DNA of 64,000 nt. Origin: Acidimicrobiales bacterium (GTDB lineage Bacteria; Actinomycetota; Acidimicrobiia; Acidimicrobiales; JAUJNH01). The notes under the pieces were generated by a model. The model ran no database searches. It worked only from the letters and a program-made list of their open reading frames with translations, and was not told where the DNA came from. The stretch covers positions 337,632 to 401,631 of the forward strand of contig JAUJNH010000002.1 of NCBI GenBank assembly GCA_030448245.1, given 5' to 3'. Made by a program: the position numbers and the translations under genes. This document shows positions 39,947 to 48,734 of the stretch, in pieces. Each line of letters begins with the position of its first letter. Within the stretch, counting starts at the first letter, position 1.

Positions 39947-40438
39947 GCGACGAACCTCCCACCGCCCATACCGAGGCAGCCGCTTGATCTCCGCCGACAC
40001 CGAGCTGGACGCTCGAGCCCTCGCATCACGAGCTAAGAGGATCTTGATCAACGTCTGCGCCTGACCTCGTCAACATCACCCGGGGGGCGAGCAGAGGCAG
40101 ATGCCACCTATAGGAGGAGGATCGGGAGGGCTAGGGAGCGCTGCCACCCGAACAGCATGCCACCGCTTCCGTGGCGACTGTCCGCACAATGGGCCTTCTT
40201 CCCGCCTATGCCGAGCTGCGAGTGGCTTGCGGACCGGCCGGGGATGGTGCTTCGGGACCGAGGCGTCGAACGTCCGGGAACGGCACCTCGCGAGCGCCCG
40301 GGATCGGCACCAGTGCGGCGCGCTGTAATCGCCGGTCGGACGGGCATTACCGGACAAGAGGCCGAAGACGTACCCGGTGGATGCCGGCACCACACCACCT
40401 CAGCCGCGGGTCGTCCCTCGGAGTTGATGACGCTCGCC
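39947..40438. other. intergenic stretch with repeat R8
   Basis: About 490 bp between the DUF5990 gene and the IS21 terminal repeats. It contains the double repeat R8 and no supported gene. Confidence 0.5.
40267..40331 (+). repeat. hairpin repeat R8, double copy
   Basis: Two left halves in tandem: GAACGTCCGGGAACGGCACC, then GAGCGCCCGGGATCGGCACC. They are followed by AGTGCGGCGCGCTG and TAATCG, a diverged right arm and tail. It is the last copy before the IS21 remnant. Confidence 0.7.
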
Positions 40439-40474
40439 GAAGTTCCCCAGGGTCGCTCATCGAAAGTCCCCAGG
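40439..40474. repeat. IS21-type terminal repeats
   Basis: GAAGTTCCCCAGG (40439-40451) and GAAAGTCCCCAGG (40462-40474) repeat in tandem. Multiple short repeats with a CCCCAGG core just outside istB are typical of IS21-family ends. They mark the istB-side end of the element. Confidence 0.7.
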
Positions 40475-40566
40475 TGAGGTGCTGTGGTGGCGTGGTGGAT
40501 GGTAGTCACGCTGGGTGCAGCTGGCCCCCGGCCGATCCGTTCGAGTAGTCGCTGGGGGGCTGTTGG

Positions 40567-41380
40567 TCATCGGGTGCGGCGGGTTAGTTGGTTGGTGCGG
40601 GCTTGGTGTTCTCGGAGCCGGTAGCTGTCGCCGGTGATGTTGAACACGATGCTGCGGTGGAGGAGCCGGTCGAGCATGGCGGCGCGATCATGGCGTCATC
40701 GAAGATCTGGCCCCAGGTTCCGACGGCCAGGTTGGTGGTGAGCACGATGCTTCCTCGCTGGTAGCGGTGGCTGATGACTTGGAACAGGGCGGCGGCGGCT
40801 TCGGACGCCAAGGGGAGGTAGCCGACTTCGTCGATGATCAGGAGGTCCGGTCCGTTGAAGAACCGCATGGTGGTGGCCCACCGTCCCTCGAGGGCGGCCC
40901 GGTGGCAGCGGGCGGCGAGGTCGACGGCGGTGGTGTAGTAGGTGCGGCGGCCGGCGTCGACGGCGGCCCGTCCGAGGATGGTGGCGATCATGGTCTTGCC
41001 GACGCCGGGCGGGCCGATGAGCAGCACGTTGGTGGCGTCGTCGAGGAACCGGCACGAGCACAGGTCCCGGAGCAGGTCGCGGTCGACGGTGGGCTGGGCT
41101 GAGAAGTCGAAGTCGTCGAGGGTCCAGGGGCGGGGAGCCGGGCGAACCGTTGGAGGCTGTCGTGGCGGCGGGCGGCGACCGCTTGGGCTTCGAGGGCGAG
41201 GAGGTCGTGGAGGAACTCGGTGTGGGACCGCTTCCGGGTCCTGGCGTCGTCGAGGAGGCCGGGAAGGGCCTCGGCTGCGGCGGTGAGCCGCAGGTAGGCG
41301 AGATGGGCCCTGGTGGCCTGGTAGGTGGCGGCCTCCGCACCGGTCGACGGCGCCGGCGGCTCGGCAGCGGAGCGGGTCAT
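40567..41380 (-). pseudogene. istB: IS21 transposition helper ATPase IstB, two frameshifts
   Basis: About 270 residues when joined. The N-terminus TYQATRAHLAYLRLTAAAEA and HTEFLHDLLALEAQAVAARR are in one frame. After about 41135, WTLDDFDFSAQPTVDRDLLR and the Walker A IGPPGVGKTMIATILGRA are in another, with Walker B DLLIIDEVGYLPL. Near 40683 the frame shifts again to AMLDRLLHRSIVFNITGDSY and RLREHQARTN. Each join needs one base in a C or G run. IstB is an AAA+ partner that loads the IstA transposase. Confidence 0.88.
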
Positions 41381-41950
41381 CAGGCACCACCTCCGTGGTC
41401 GGCGGCGGCCTGGTAGGCGGCCAGGTCCACGACCACCGCGTCAGCAGCGGCGTGTCCGCTGATGCGGGCGGCCAGATCCAACGCCGCCGAGCTGGGCGGC
41501 CGGTTGGTCTTGGTCGAACATGGCCGGTCAGTGGTGAGCGCGCCGAGCACGACGTTTTCCAGCTGAGCGGCGTGCTCAGGTGATCGGACGATCTGGCCGG
41601 CGCCGCTGGGCACCAGACGGTGGGAGGCGACGGTCATCCCGGCGGCGGTGGCGATGTCCAGCCGGTCGGTCCCCAGCCGCCACCGGCACACCACCGGCGT
41701 GCCGAGAAGGCCGGCGGGGACCGAGTAGGCGTTCCCGTCGAAGTGGGCCAGCGCCGAGGGCCGACGTTCACCGTCGTCTCGACCGTCGCCGGGAACGGGA
41801 CGGGCAGCGGGGCCAGGTTCTCCAGGGTGGCCAGCAGACCGACGAGCGGCCGGGTGCCCTCGACCGTTCCGGCCCGGGCCAGGACCTCGGGGCTGAACCG
41901 GCCAGGCGGCCGCTGCCGCTTGTCGGCGATGCGTGCACAGAACAGGTCCA
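41380..41950 (-). pseudogene. istA: IS21 transposase IstA, 5'-truncated and frameshifted
   Basis: Only the C-terminal part remains. CARIADKRQRPPGRFSPEVL, then LVGLLATLENLAPLPVPFP, are in one frame. SALAHFDGNAYSVPAGLLGT, then VVCRWRLGTDRLDIATAAGM, continue after a one-base join near 41759. The catalytic DDE domain is gone. Its TGA overlaps the istB ATG (TGATG), the usual coupled arrangement in IS21. Confidence 0.8.
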
Positions 41951-41966
41951 GTGATGCAGCGGGACG

Positions 41967-43031
41967 ATGCTGGCCCCGGTGCTCCACGGCGGGGTCGAGG
42001 CTGACAACCCGGAGGTGGAGCGCCTGGGGGCCGCCGGGGTGAACATCGTCGACGGTCGGGTGCGAAGCATCGTTGCGGGTGACGACGGGCACGTCGCGGC
42101 GGTCGAGCTGTCCGACGGGGTCCGCATCGACGCTGACGCGGTGGCGATCGGGCCCCGGTTCAGGGTGCGGGCCGAGCCGTTCGCATCGGTCGGTCTCAAG
42201 CCGGCCGAGCATCCGACCGGGCTCGGGGACTTCGTCGAGACCGACCCGACCGGCGAGACGGCGGTGCCGGGCCTCTACGCCGCCGGCAATGGGACCGACC
42301 CGAGCCACCAGGTGCTGCAGGCCGCGGCCGACGGCGCCCGGGTCGGCGGCATGATCAGCTTCAGCCTGGCCCACGACGACATCGAGGCGGCAGCCCGACC
42401 ATCGGCCAACGAAGCCGATTGGGACCACCGCTACGGCGGCGACCAGATGTGGAGCGGCAACCCGAACGGCACGCTCGTCAACCAGATCGGCGGGCTGGCC
42501 GCCGGCCGCGCCCTCGACGTCGGTGCCGGTGAGGGCGGCGATGCGGTCTGGCTGGCCGAGCAGGGCTGGAACGTGACCGCGAGTGACATCTCCCAGCGGG
42601 CGCTGGAACGCGTCGCCGCCGAGACCCAGCGGCGGGGTCTGGTGATCGAGTGCCATCACGCAGACGCCAACGCGCTCGGCGCGTTCGACAGCGGCATGTA
42701 CGACCTGGTGTCAGCCCAGTACGCGTCGATCCCCCGCACCCCCGATGGCCGCGCTGTCCGCAACCTCCTCAACGCCGTCGCACCCGGTGGAACGCTCCTC
42801 ATCGTGAGCCACGACCTCGAGCCGATGCGCTCGCCGATCGACACCAACGAGCACAGCCGGCCCTTCGACCCGGATGCCTACGTGCGGCTCGACGACTTCG
42901 CCGCTGCCCTCGCCGACAACTCCGAATGGGAGATCGAAGCCCACGAGAAGCGTCCCCGGCCGCCCGGGGCGGCCTCCGCCTCACACCACGTCGATGACCT
43001 CGTGCTGCGCGCCCGACGCCGCGCCCACTGA
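41967..43031 (+). CDS. oxidoreductase-methyltransferase fusion, N-terminally truncated
   Basis: 354 residues. About 1-140 is the C-terminal part of a thioredoxin-reductase-like FAD enzyme (GVNIVDGRVRSIVAGDDGHV, and GLYAAGNGTDPSHQVLQAAA with the late FAD-contact motif). About 150-354 is a class I methyltransferase (GRALDVGAGEGGDAVWLAEQ, NVTASDISQRALERV, APGGTLLIVSHDLEPM). Such fusions exist intact in actinobacteria at roughly 500-550 residues. Here the FAD-binding N-terminus and the CxxC are missing where the IS21 remnant begins. Whether the methyltransferase half is still expressed is unknown. Confidence 0.8.
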   Translation: MLAPVLHGGVEADNPEVERLGAAGVNIVDGRVRSIVAGDDGHVAAVELSDGVRIDADAVAIGPRFRVRAEPFASVGLKPAEHPTGLGDFVETDPTGETAVPGLYAAGNGTDPSHQVLQAAADGARVGGMISFSLAHDDIEAAARPSANEADWDHRYGGDQMWSGNPNGTLVNQIGGLAAGRALDVGAGEGGDAVWLAEQGWNVTASDISQRALERVAAETQRRGLVIECHHADANALGAFDSGMYDLVSAQYASIPRTPDGRAVRNLLNAVAPGGTLLIVSHDLEPMRSPIDTNEHSRPFDPDAYVRLDDFAAALADNSEWEIEAHEKRPRPPGAASASHHVDDLVLRARRRAH

Positions 43032-43220
43032 CACAGCCTCGCGCACGCGCCCCGACCGCTCGGGTGGAGACCGGGCCGACGACCAGGCAGCCGGTGCCTT
43101 CAAGCAGCCAGGGGCCGAGCTGGGCTCCTCAGCAAAGAAGGGGCGCTGCTTCCAGAGCTCGTCGGCCTGCTCGGCGCGGAGCCGGACCGCTCGGCTCGCA
43201 CGGCCCCGGACGCCCGAGGG

Positions 43221-43682
43221 TCAGGTGTCGTGCTCGACGAGGTCGGCGAGCTTGGCCAGGGACATGGTCCAGCCGAGCTCGTTGTCGGCTGGCGGGAGGC
43301 CCGGTGGCAGGTTCTCGTGCAGGCCCACGACCTCGGTGCCGCCGCCGGCGTCGGTGAGGGAGTAGGTGATCGTCATCTCGCCCTGCATCGGCGGGTCGTC
43401 GGTCTCAAAGGCGACGGTCTGGACGACCTCGGTGTCGGGCACGAGTCGCACGAAGCGGCCGTTGAACGAGTCGGTCTGGGCGCTCGATTTCCCCGCCGGC
43501 CCGGGCAGGTCGTAGGTGAGCGAGATCCGGAACGTGCCACCCTCGTGCGGGTTGAACGAGTGGACGCGGCTGGTCATCTGGTCGGGCACCATCCACCGTT
43601 GCACCGCCCCCGGATCGAGCAGGGCTCGGTAGACCACCGGGCGCGGCGCCCGGATGTGGCGAGTCACCCTCGTCGAGGTCAC
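43221..43682 (-). CDS. SRPBCC (AHSA1-like) domain protein
   Basis: 153 residues. It starts MTSTRVTRHIRAPRPVVYRA and shows the usual helix-grip features: DPGAVQRWMVPDQMTSRVHS, GGTFRISLTYDLPG, and a C-terminal helix NELGWTMSLAKLADLVEHD. These proteins bind hydrophobic ligands; the AHSA1 branch resembles the Hsp90 activator domain but in bacteria has no fixed role. No nearby ArsR regulator, its frequent partner, is seen. Confidence 0.88.
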   Translation of the reverse strand: MTSTRVTRHIRAPRPVVYRALLDPGAVQRWMVPDQMTSRVHSFNPHEGGTFRISLTYDLPGPAGKSSAQTDSFNGRFVRLVPDTEVVQTVAFETDDPPMQGEMTITYSLTDAGGGTEVVGLHENLPPGLPPADNELGWTMSLAKLADLVEHDT

Positions 43683-43847
43683 GCAGCCGAGGATAGGAGC
43701 CGGTCTTGGCGGCGCCGTCGTGATGCGAGGTCGAGGTGCTCAGCGTCGGCCCCGCTGACTTCGGGCTCGGGCGTGCCGTCCGGCTTGGTCTAGGGCCCAC
43801 GGCCAACCGTCCCGGCCCCCGATGACCTCGGTGAGAGGCCCGGCCGG

Positions 43848-44006
43848 TCAGCGACGAGCGGCGCGGCCGGTGATGAAGCTGCCGCGGCCGCCGCACGGGC
43901 AGCGCCAGTCGACGCGGATCCCGTTGCGGCCGTTGTGGATGCCGGTGATGTGGTCGGGACCGAGCAGGACCCGCCGCCGGTGCGTGGGGCAGTGGTCGGA
44001 GAACAT
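43848..44006 (-). CDS. small Cys/His protein, 52 residues
   Basis: Starts MFSDHCPTHRRRVLLGPDHI and ends VDWRCPCGGRGSFITGRAAR plus R. The spacing C-P-T-H and C-P-C is zinc-ribbon-like. It is divergent from the AraC-type regulator 70 bp away. A longer start at 44078 is possible. No function known. Confidence 0.6.
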   Translation of the reverse strand: MFSDHCPTHRRRVLLGPDHITGIHNGRNGIRVDWRCPCGGRGSFITGRAARR

Positions 44007-44076
44007 GCAACCAGCATGCTGCTCCCCGACAGATCTGGCGAGCGGCAAGAATGACACTGGTCGTATGATTCCTGCC

Positions 44077-45057
44077 ATGGCTCACCGCTCGCCTCGCCGC
44101 CACGTCGTCGCCGCCCTCATCTCCCACGGCGTCTCGCCGTTCGAGCTGGCCGTGGGTTGTGAGGTCTTCGGGATCCAGCGGCCCGAGCTGGTCGACCCGT
44201 GGTACCGCTTCGTGGTCTGCACCGCCGACGACCCGCCGATCCGGTCGAGCTGGGGATCGTTCTCGATCGTCGACGTCGCCCCGCTCTCGGCCCTGAGCCG
44301 CGCCGACACCATCATGATTCCGGCCTGGCCGGCTCGGTGCCGGCCGGCGGCCCCCGAGGTCATCGCCGCCCTGCAGCGGGCCCAGCGGCGGGGCGCCCGG
44401 ATCATCACCGTCTGCTCCGGCGCCTTCCTCACCGCCCAGGCCGGCCTGCTGGACGGCCTCCCCGCCACCACCCACTGGATGTACGCGGACGAGCTGGCCG
44501 AGCAGTTCCCGGCGGTCGACGTGCGCCCCGACGTGCTGTACGTGGACGCCGGCCAGATCCTGAGCTCGGCGGGCACGGCTGCCGGCATCGACCTCTGCCT
44601 GCACGTCGTGCGCCAGGACCACGGTGCCGAGGTGGCCAACGCGGTGGCCCGGCGCATGGTGGTGCCCCCGCAGCGCCACGGCGGCCAGGCCCAGTTCGCG
44701 GAGGCGCCCGTGCCCGCCTGTCCTGCCGAGGACCCGCTGGCCGCGGTGGTCGAGTGGGCGGTCGAGCACCTCGACCAGGAGCTGCCCATCGAGGTGCTGG
44801 CGGCGCGGGCGGCGATGAGCCCCCGGACCTTCGCCCGCCGCTTCCGGTCCGCGACCGGCACCACGCCGCTGCAGTGGGTGCTGCGCCAGCGGGTCCTGCT
44901 GGCCCAGCGCCTGCTGGAGACCACCGACGAGCCGGTCGAGCGTGTGGCACAGCAAGTTGGGTTCGGGTCGGCGGCGGTGCTGCGCGAGCACTTCGGCCGC
45001 CAGCTGCACACCACCCCTCAGGCCTACCGCCGCACCTTCCGCCAGAAGAGCGCCTGA
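44077..45057 (+). CDS. GlxA/FtrA-type AraC family regulator
   Basis: 326 residues. The N-terminal DJ-1/PfpI-like domain (about 8-185) contains FELAVGCEVFGIQRPELVDP and ITVCSGAFLTAQAGLLDG, with the nucleophile-elbow Cys. The C-terminal AraC domain has two HTHs: PIEVLAARAAMSPRTFARRF and VERVAQQVGFGSAAVLREHF. Such regulators sense small metabolites. Start chosen at the ATG 44077; 44065 is an alternative. The target genes are not apparent from context. Confidence 0.92.
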   Translation: MAHRSPRRHVVAALISHGVSPFELAVGCEVFGIQRPELVDPWYRFVVCTADDPPIRSSWGSFSIVDVAPLSALSRADTIMIPAWPARCRPAAPEVIAALQRAQRRGARIITVCSGAFLTAQAGLLDGLPATTHWMYADELAEQFPAVDVRPDVLYVDAGQILSSAGTAAGIDLCLHVVRQDHGAEVANAVARRMVVPPQRHGGQAQFAEAPVPACPAEDPLAAVVEWAVEHLDQELPIEVLAARAAMSPRTFARRFRSATGTTPLQWVLRQRVLLAQRLLETTDEPVERVAQQVGFGSAAVLREHFGRQLHTTPQAYRRTFRQKSA

Positions 45058-45082
45058 GCCGGCGCCCGCGGGCGCCGCCGGG

Positions 45083-46039
45083 TTACGGCGCGATGACCTG
45101 AGGAACGGTCCCGAAGCCGAACCCGCGGGCCCGCAAGGCGTTCGTGATGCAGGAGAGCGCGTTGGCGTCCTGGGATTGGGCGCCGACATGGAAGAGGATG
45201 ATGTACCCGTTCCCCTTGTACGCGTCCGCATCCATCGCGCCCACCACCCTGCTGCAGATCTGCGCGGCGGTCAGCCCCTTCCACCCGAGGGAGTCGACGC
45301 TCCACATGACGTTCCTGCTGTACCCGTTGGCGCCGATGTCGCGCAGCACGCTGCTGTTGTAGTCACCGTACGGCGGCCGGAAGTACGGCTTGGTCGTCTT
45401 CCCGGTGAGCGACACGATCTTGTTGTTCGTGGCCACCAACTCCTCGGTCCGCCGCGCCGGGCTCAGGGCGCCCCTGCCTGTCGACACGCCGGTGAAGGAG
45501 TCATGGGTCCAGCTGTGGTTGACAACGTGATGACCTTCGTTGGCCATGCGTTGGACGTAGGTCGGGTTCGACTCGGCCCATCTTCCGGTCATGCCGAAGC
45601 TGGATGGCACGCCGTTGTTCCTCACGAAGTCGAGGATCTGCCCCGCGTAGCCGAGATCTGCGCCGGCGTCGAACGTGTAGGACACCATCTTGCGGCTGGT
45701 GCTCCCCCGGGTGACAGACGTCGCCGCGGTGCCCTGGAGCAGGACGTACCACGAGCTGACCCAGCCGGTTGCTCCGCCATAGCTGGTGCGGAACCAGTCT
45801 CCAGACGTCGCCGTCAAGGAAACCCAGGTTCCGTGCGGTATCCGCCTGAGGACCGAACAGGTCGCTGCCGCGCAGGAGCGGAGGTTGAGGGTGGTGTTCG
45901 GTGTGTTGGTCTTTCCCGACAGGTTGCTGGTGGCCACGCCTGCTGCAACGGGGCGTGCCACGGTCATCGCCGAGACGGAGGAGAACAGGCTCACCAGAAC
46001 AGTGAAGACGGCCACTCGGTGTGTCGTCGTGCCGCCCAT
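45083..46039 (-). CDS. secreted polysaccharide deacetylase with SH3 domain
   Basis: 318 residues. An N-terminal signal (RVAVFTVLVSLFSSVSAMTV) leads to an SH3b domain at about 43-100 (TLNLRSCAAATCSVLRRIPH). The NodB deacetylase domain follows, with motif 1 as YTFDAGADLGY, motif 2 as HHVVNHSWTH and motif 3 as PYFRPPYGDYN. TFDAGAD replaces the more common TFDDG, but that variant is known in actinobacteria. It probably acts on peptidoglycan or another surface polymer. Confidence 0.9.
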   Translation of the reverse strand: MGGTTTHRVAVFTVLVSLFSSVSAMTVARPVAAGVATSNLSGKTNTPNTTLNLRSCAAATCSVLRRIPHGTWVSLTATSGDWFRTSYGGATGWVSSWYVLLQGTAATSVTRGSTSRKMVSYTFDAGADLGYAGQILDFVRNNGVPSSFGMTGRWAESNPTYVQRMANEGHHVVNHSWTHDSFTGVSTGRGALSPARRTEELVATNNKIVSLTGKTTKPYFRPPYGDYNSSVLRDIGANGYSRNVMWSVDSLGWKGLTAAQICSRVVGAMDADAYKGNGYIILFHVGAQSQDANALSCITNALRARGFGFGTVPQVIAP

Positions 46040-46228
46040 AGGGGGAGGATACTCACGAGGCGTGGCCTTGAAAAGGGTCTCTTCGAGCCACTGCCACGAA
46101 GCGCGCGAGCAGGTCGGCTTCTACTGGACGCCAGGCGGTCCCAAAGGCACCGCGGAACTCGCTGGCGCCCCAGGCGGATCGTGCCAGCGGAAACCCGACT
46201 GGCGGGGCGTGCGCGCCCGTTCGGGTGG

Positions 46229-46672
46229 CTACTGGGGGGAGCGGGTGCTGAAGCCCACGAACCACTCGGGGTCCGACTCGCCGTCGATCGTGAACCGCCA
46301 CTGGTAGCGCTTTCCCGACTCGAGGGGGAGCGGGCCGAAGTTCACGACCAGGGGGACGTCGAGGGGGGTGCCCGGGCGCAGGTCGTCGGGCCGGTAGGCC
46401 TGGAACTCGCCGGAGACGATCAGCGCCTCGTTGCCGTTCGCCGTCGGCAGCCACACCGGCCCGCCGTCCTCGTCGGTCAGCTCGAGGGTCCAGTGGTGCT
46501 GGCTCTCCCCGTCGGTCCACGGGACGTCGATCTTCGCGGCGATGGCCATGGGAGCGGGGTCCGGGCCCACGAACGACCAGCCGCCACCGAGGACGTAGAG
46601 CTTGCCGTCGGCCACCTGGGCGCTGTCGCACAGGAGCATCGAGAGCTTCATCTTGGAGGGGCTGTCGGGCAC
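46229..46672 (-). CDS. DUF6941-like protein
   Basis: 147 residues; alternative start at 46651. KLSMLLCDSAQVADGKLYVL and GGGWSFVGPDPAPMAIAAKI match a small actinobacterial family of predicted beta-rich soluble proteins (DUF6941-type). RYQWRFTIDGESDPEWFVGF ends the domain. Function unknown. It is divergent from the acyl-CoA synthetase. Confidence 0.75.
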   Translation of the reverse strand: MPDSPSKMKLSMLLCDSAQVADGKLYVLGGGWSFVGPDPAPMAIAAKIDVPWTDGESQHHWTLELTDEDGGPVWLPTANGNEALIVSGEFQAYRPDDLRPGTPLDVPLVVNFGPLPLESGKRYQWRFTIDGESDPEWFVGFSTRSPQ

Positions 46673-46733
46673 GCTCCCGAACCCTATCGGGGCCAGTTGG
46701 CCCGGCGGCGGCCGAGGCGGGTACCAAGGAGGG

Positions 46734-48227
46734 ATGGAAGTCCTCGACCGGATCGGGCTGGCTCTGGGCCGGGATCCTCACCTCGGGACGGTCGCCGACC
46801 GCCTGGCGGTGGCCTTCGGCGACCGCCCCCTCGTCGAGCAGGCCGCCGACGACCGAGAGGGCGTCCCGGCCCTCAGGCTCACCTACCGCCAGGCGTCGGT
46901 CGAGGTCGGCCGGCTCGCCGCCTCGATCGCCGCCGGCGCCGGCGCCGGCGAACCGGTCGTGGTGGCCGTGCCGAACGGCTACCGCTTCCTGCTCCTGTGC
47001 CTCGCCGCGTCGCGGGCCGGCTGCGTCGCCGTGCCCGTCAACCCCCAGATGACCGAGTCCGAGGTCGAGCACGTGATCGCCGACTGCGGGGCCACGCTCG
47101 TCATCCGCTCGGATGCCGACCTGCCCCGCCGCCGGGGGCTGCCGCCGGTCACCCCGGTTCGGCCCGACGACGTGGCCGCCCTCTTCTACACCTCGGGCAC
47201 CACCGGCAGGCCGAAGGGGGTGCGGCTCACCCACCGGGCGCTGACCGGCTCGATCCGCGGAGTGGGCCTGCCGCGCTGGGTGCGGACCGACGAGGCGGTG
47301 CTCAGCCTGCCGACCGCGCACATCTACGGCTTCATCTCCTACCTGGGCCTGGCCGCCGTTGGGGTGCCGGCCTTCGTGATCCCCCGGTTCCGCCCGGTCG
47401 AGGTGCTCGACGCCATCGAACAGCGCCGAGCGTCGGCCTTCTTCGGCGTCCCCGCCATGTACCGGCTGCTGCTCGAGGCGGGGGCCGAACGCCGCGACCT
47501 GTCGAGCGTGCGGCTGTGGGTCAGCGGCGCCGACGCAATGCCGGCCGACCTGGCCCGGACGTTCCAGAGGTTCGGGGCCACGATGTCGCTCCCGTTGGTC
47601 GGCGGCGTCGGCGAGGCGGTCTTCGCCGAGGGCTACGGGATGGTCGAGCTGGGCGGTGCGGTCGCCATCAAGCTCCACCCGCCGCTCGCCAGCCGCCTGC
47701 TCGACGTGGGCATGGGCGTGCCCCTCCCGGGGTGGCAGCTGAAGGTGGACGCCCCTCGAGGCGAGGTGGGCGAGCTGCTGGTCCGAGGGCCGGGGACGAT
47801 GAGGGGCTACCACGGCGCCCCCGAGGCCACCGCAGCCGTGTTGCACGAGGACGGGTGGCTGCGCACCGGCGACCTGGCCCGCCGCGGCGCGCTGGGCACG
47901 GTGGCGTTCGCCGGCCGGGCCAAGGACGTGATCAAGAACGGCGGGTACTCGGTCTACGCCATCGAGGTCGAGCGGGCGCTCGAGGAGCACGAGGCGGTCG
48001 CCGAGGCTGCCGTCCTCGGCCTGCCCGACGAGCGCAAGGGTGAGCGCGTCGTGGCCGTCGTCCGGCTCCTCGAGGGGAGGTCGGCCAGCGAGGACGAGCT
48101 GCTGGCCTTCGCCCGGGAGCGGCTCTCCACCTACAAGGTGCCCCAGGAGGTGAAGGTGGTCGAGGGGCTGCCCCGCACCGGCACCGAGAAGGTGCAGAAG
48201 GCCAAGCTCAGGGAGCTGTTCGCCTGA
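46734..48227 (+). CDS. acyl-CoA synthetase (class I adenylate-forming)
   Basis: 497 residues from an ATG with a strong ribosome site (AAGGAGGG) directly upstream. The AMP motif is LFYTSGTTGRPKGVRLTHRA, followed by EGYGMVELGG. The hinge is DGWLRTGDLARRG and the C-terminal catalytic region FAGRAKDVIKNGGYSVYAIE, with the Lys near EKVQKAKLREL. It activates a carboxylic acid as acyl-AMP and transfers it to CoA. Chain length or acid type cannot be told. Confidence 0.92.
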   Translation: MEVLDRIGLALGRDPHLGTVADRLAVAFGDRPLVEQAADDREGVPALRLTYRQASVEVGRLAASIAAGAGAGEPVVVAVPNGYRFLLLCLAASRAGCVAVPVNPQMTESEVEHVIADCGATLVIRSDADLPRRRGLPPVTPVRPDDVAALFYTSGTTGRPKGVRLTHRALTGSIRGVGLPRWVRTDEAVLSLPTAHIYGFISYLGLAAVGVPAFVIPRFRPVEVLDAIEQRRASAFFGVPAMYRLLLEAGAERRDLSSVRLWVSGADAMPADLARTFQRFGATMSLPLVGGVGEAVFAEGYGMVELGGAVAIKLHPPLASRLLDVGMGVPLPGWQLKVDAPRGEVGELLVRGPGTMRGYHGAPEATAAVLHEDGWLRTGDLARRGALGTVAFAGRAKDVIKNGGYSVYAIEVERALEEHEAVAEAAVLGLPDERKGERVVAVVRLLEGRSASEDELLAFARERLSTYKVPQEVKVVEGLPRTGTEKVQKAKLRELFA

Positions 48228-48657
48228 GGTCGACGACCAGCTTGTTCGACCCCTCCACCGCAGCCTGGTACTGCTCCAGGCCGGCGCCGTCGGCGGGGTA
48301 GGTGCGGCTGGGGTCGCAGGGGTCCCGGAAGTGCGCCTCGGTGGGCTCCCAGCGCAGCGTGCACCGGCGGTCGGCGGCGCCGGCCGTGGCCCGGAAGGCA
48401 CGCCACCCCTCCTTCCGGTCGTCGGAGAGGTGCTGGATGTAGATGTCGCGCCCCCTGCCCAGCAGGTCGGGGAACAGGATGGGGCCGTCGCGAGCGATCT
48501 GCGCGGCCAGGGTCGCGGCGTTGGCGTCGAAGGTCTCGTCGCCCAGCGCGCTCCCGCCGCTCTCGGTGGCCAGCCGGACGACGAACCAGAGGAGCAGGAC
48601 CAGGGCGGCCAAGCCGAGGACGCCGGCCAGTGCGAGCGCCCCCAGCTTCGAGCGCAT
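48208..48657 (-). CDS. membrane-anchored hypothetical protein
   Basis: 149 residues from the ATG at 48657. One N-terminal helix (LALAGVLGLAALVLLLWFVV) is followed by an extracytoplasmic domain with ARDGPILFPDLLGRGRDIYI and CTLRWEPTEAHFRDPCDPSR. Two cysteines lie about 25 residues apart and could form a disulphide. The WEP...DPCDP segment loosely recalls a Rieske-like fold without its ligands; that is a weak impression. Convergent with the acyl-CoA synthetase. Confidence 0.65.
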   Translation of the reverse strand: MRSKLGALALAGVLGLAALVLLLWFVVRLATESGGSALGDETFDANAATLAAQIARDGPILFPDLLGRGRDIYIQHLSDDRKEGWRAFRATAGAADRRCTLRWEPTEAHFRDPCDPSRTYPADGAGLEQYQAAVEGSNKLVVDLRRTAP

Positions 48658-48734
48658 CGCGGAACCCGGGCGGGCGGGAGGCACGTGCCTAGTATCGCCC
48701 CGCCTGCCCCGGACGCCCATCAAGGAGCACCGAC

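Larger units (their letters stand above)
40439..41950 (-). mobile_element. IS21-family insertion sequence, partial
   Basis: It contains istB, the 3' part of istA and one set of terminal repeats. The istA 5' end and the other terminus are missing at about 41945-41960, where sequence changes to an oxidoreductase-methyltransferase gene that lacks its own 5' half. Confidence 0.8.

Noticed and set aside
33661..40331. Classical integron attC sites
   Set aside because: I could not find the paired core boxes RYYYAAC and GTTRRRY at the ends of the repeats, and there is no integron integrase in the window. The array is reported as cassette-like only.
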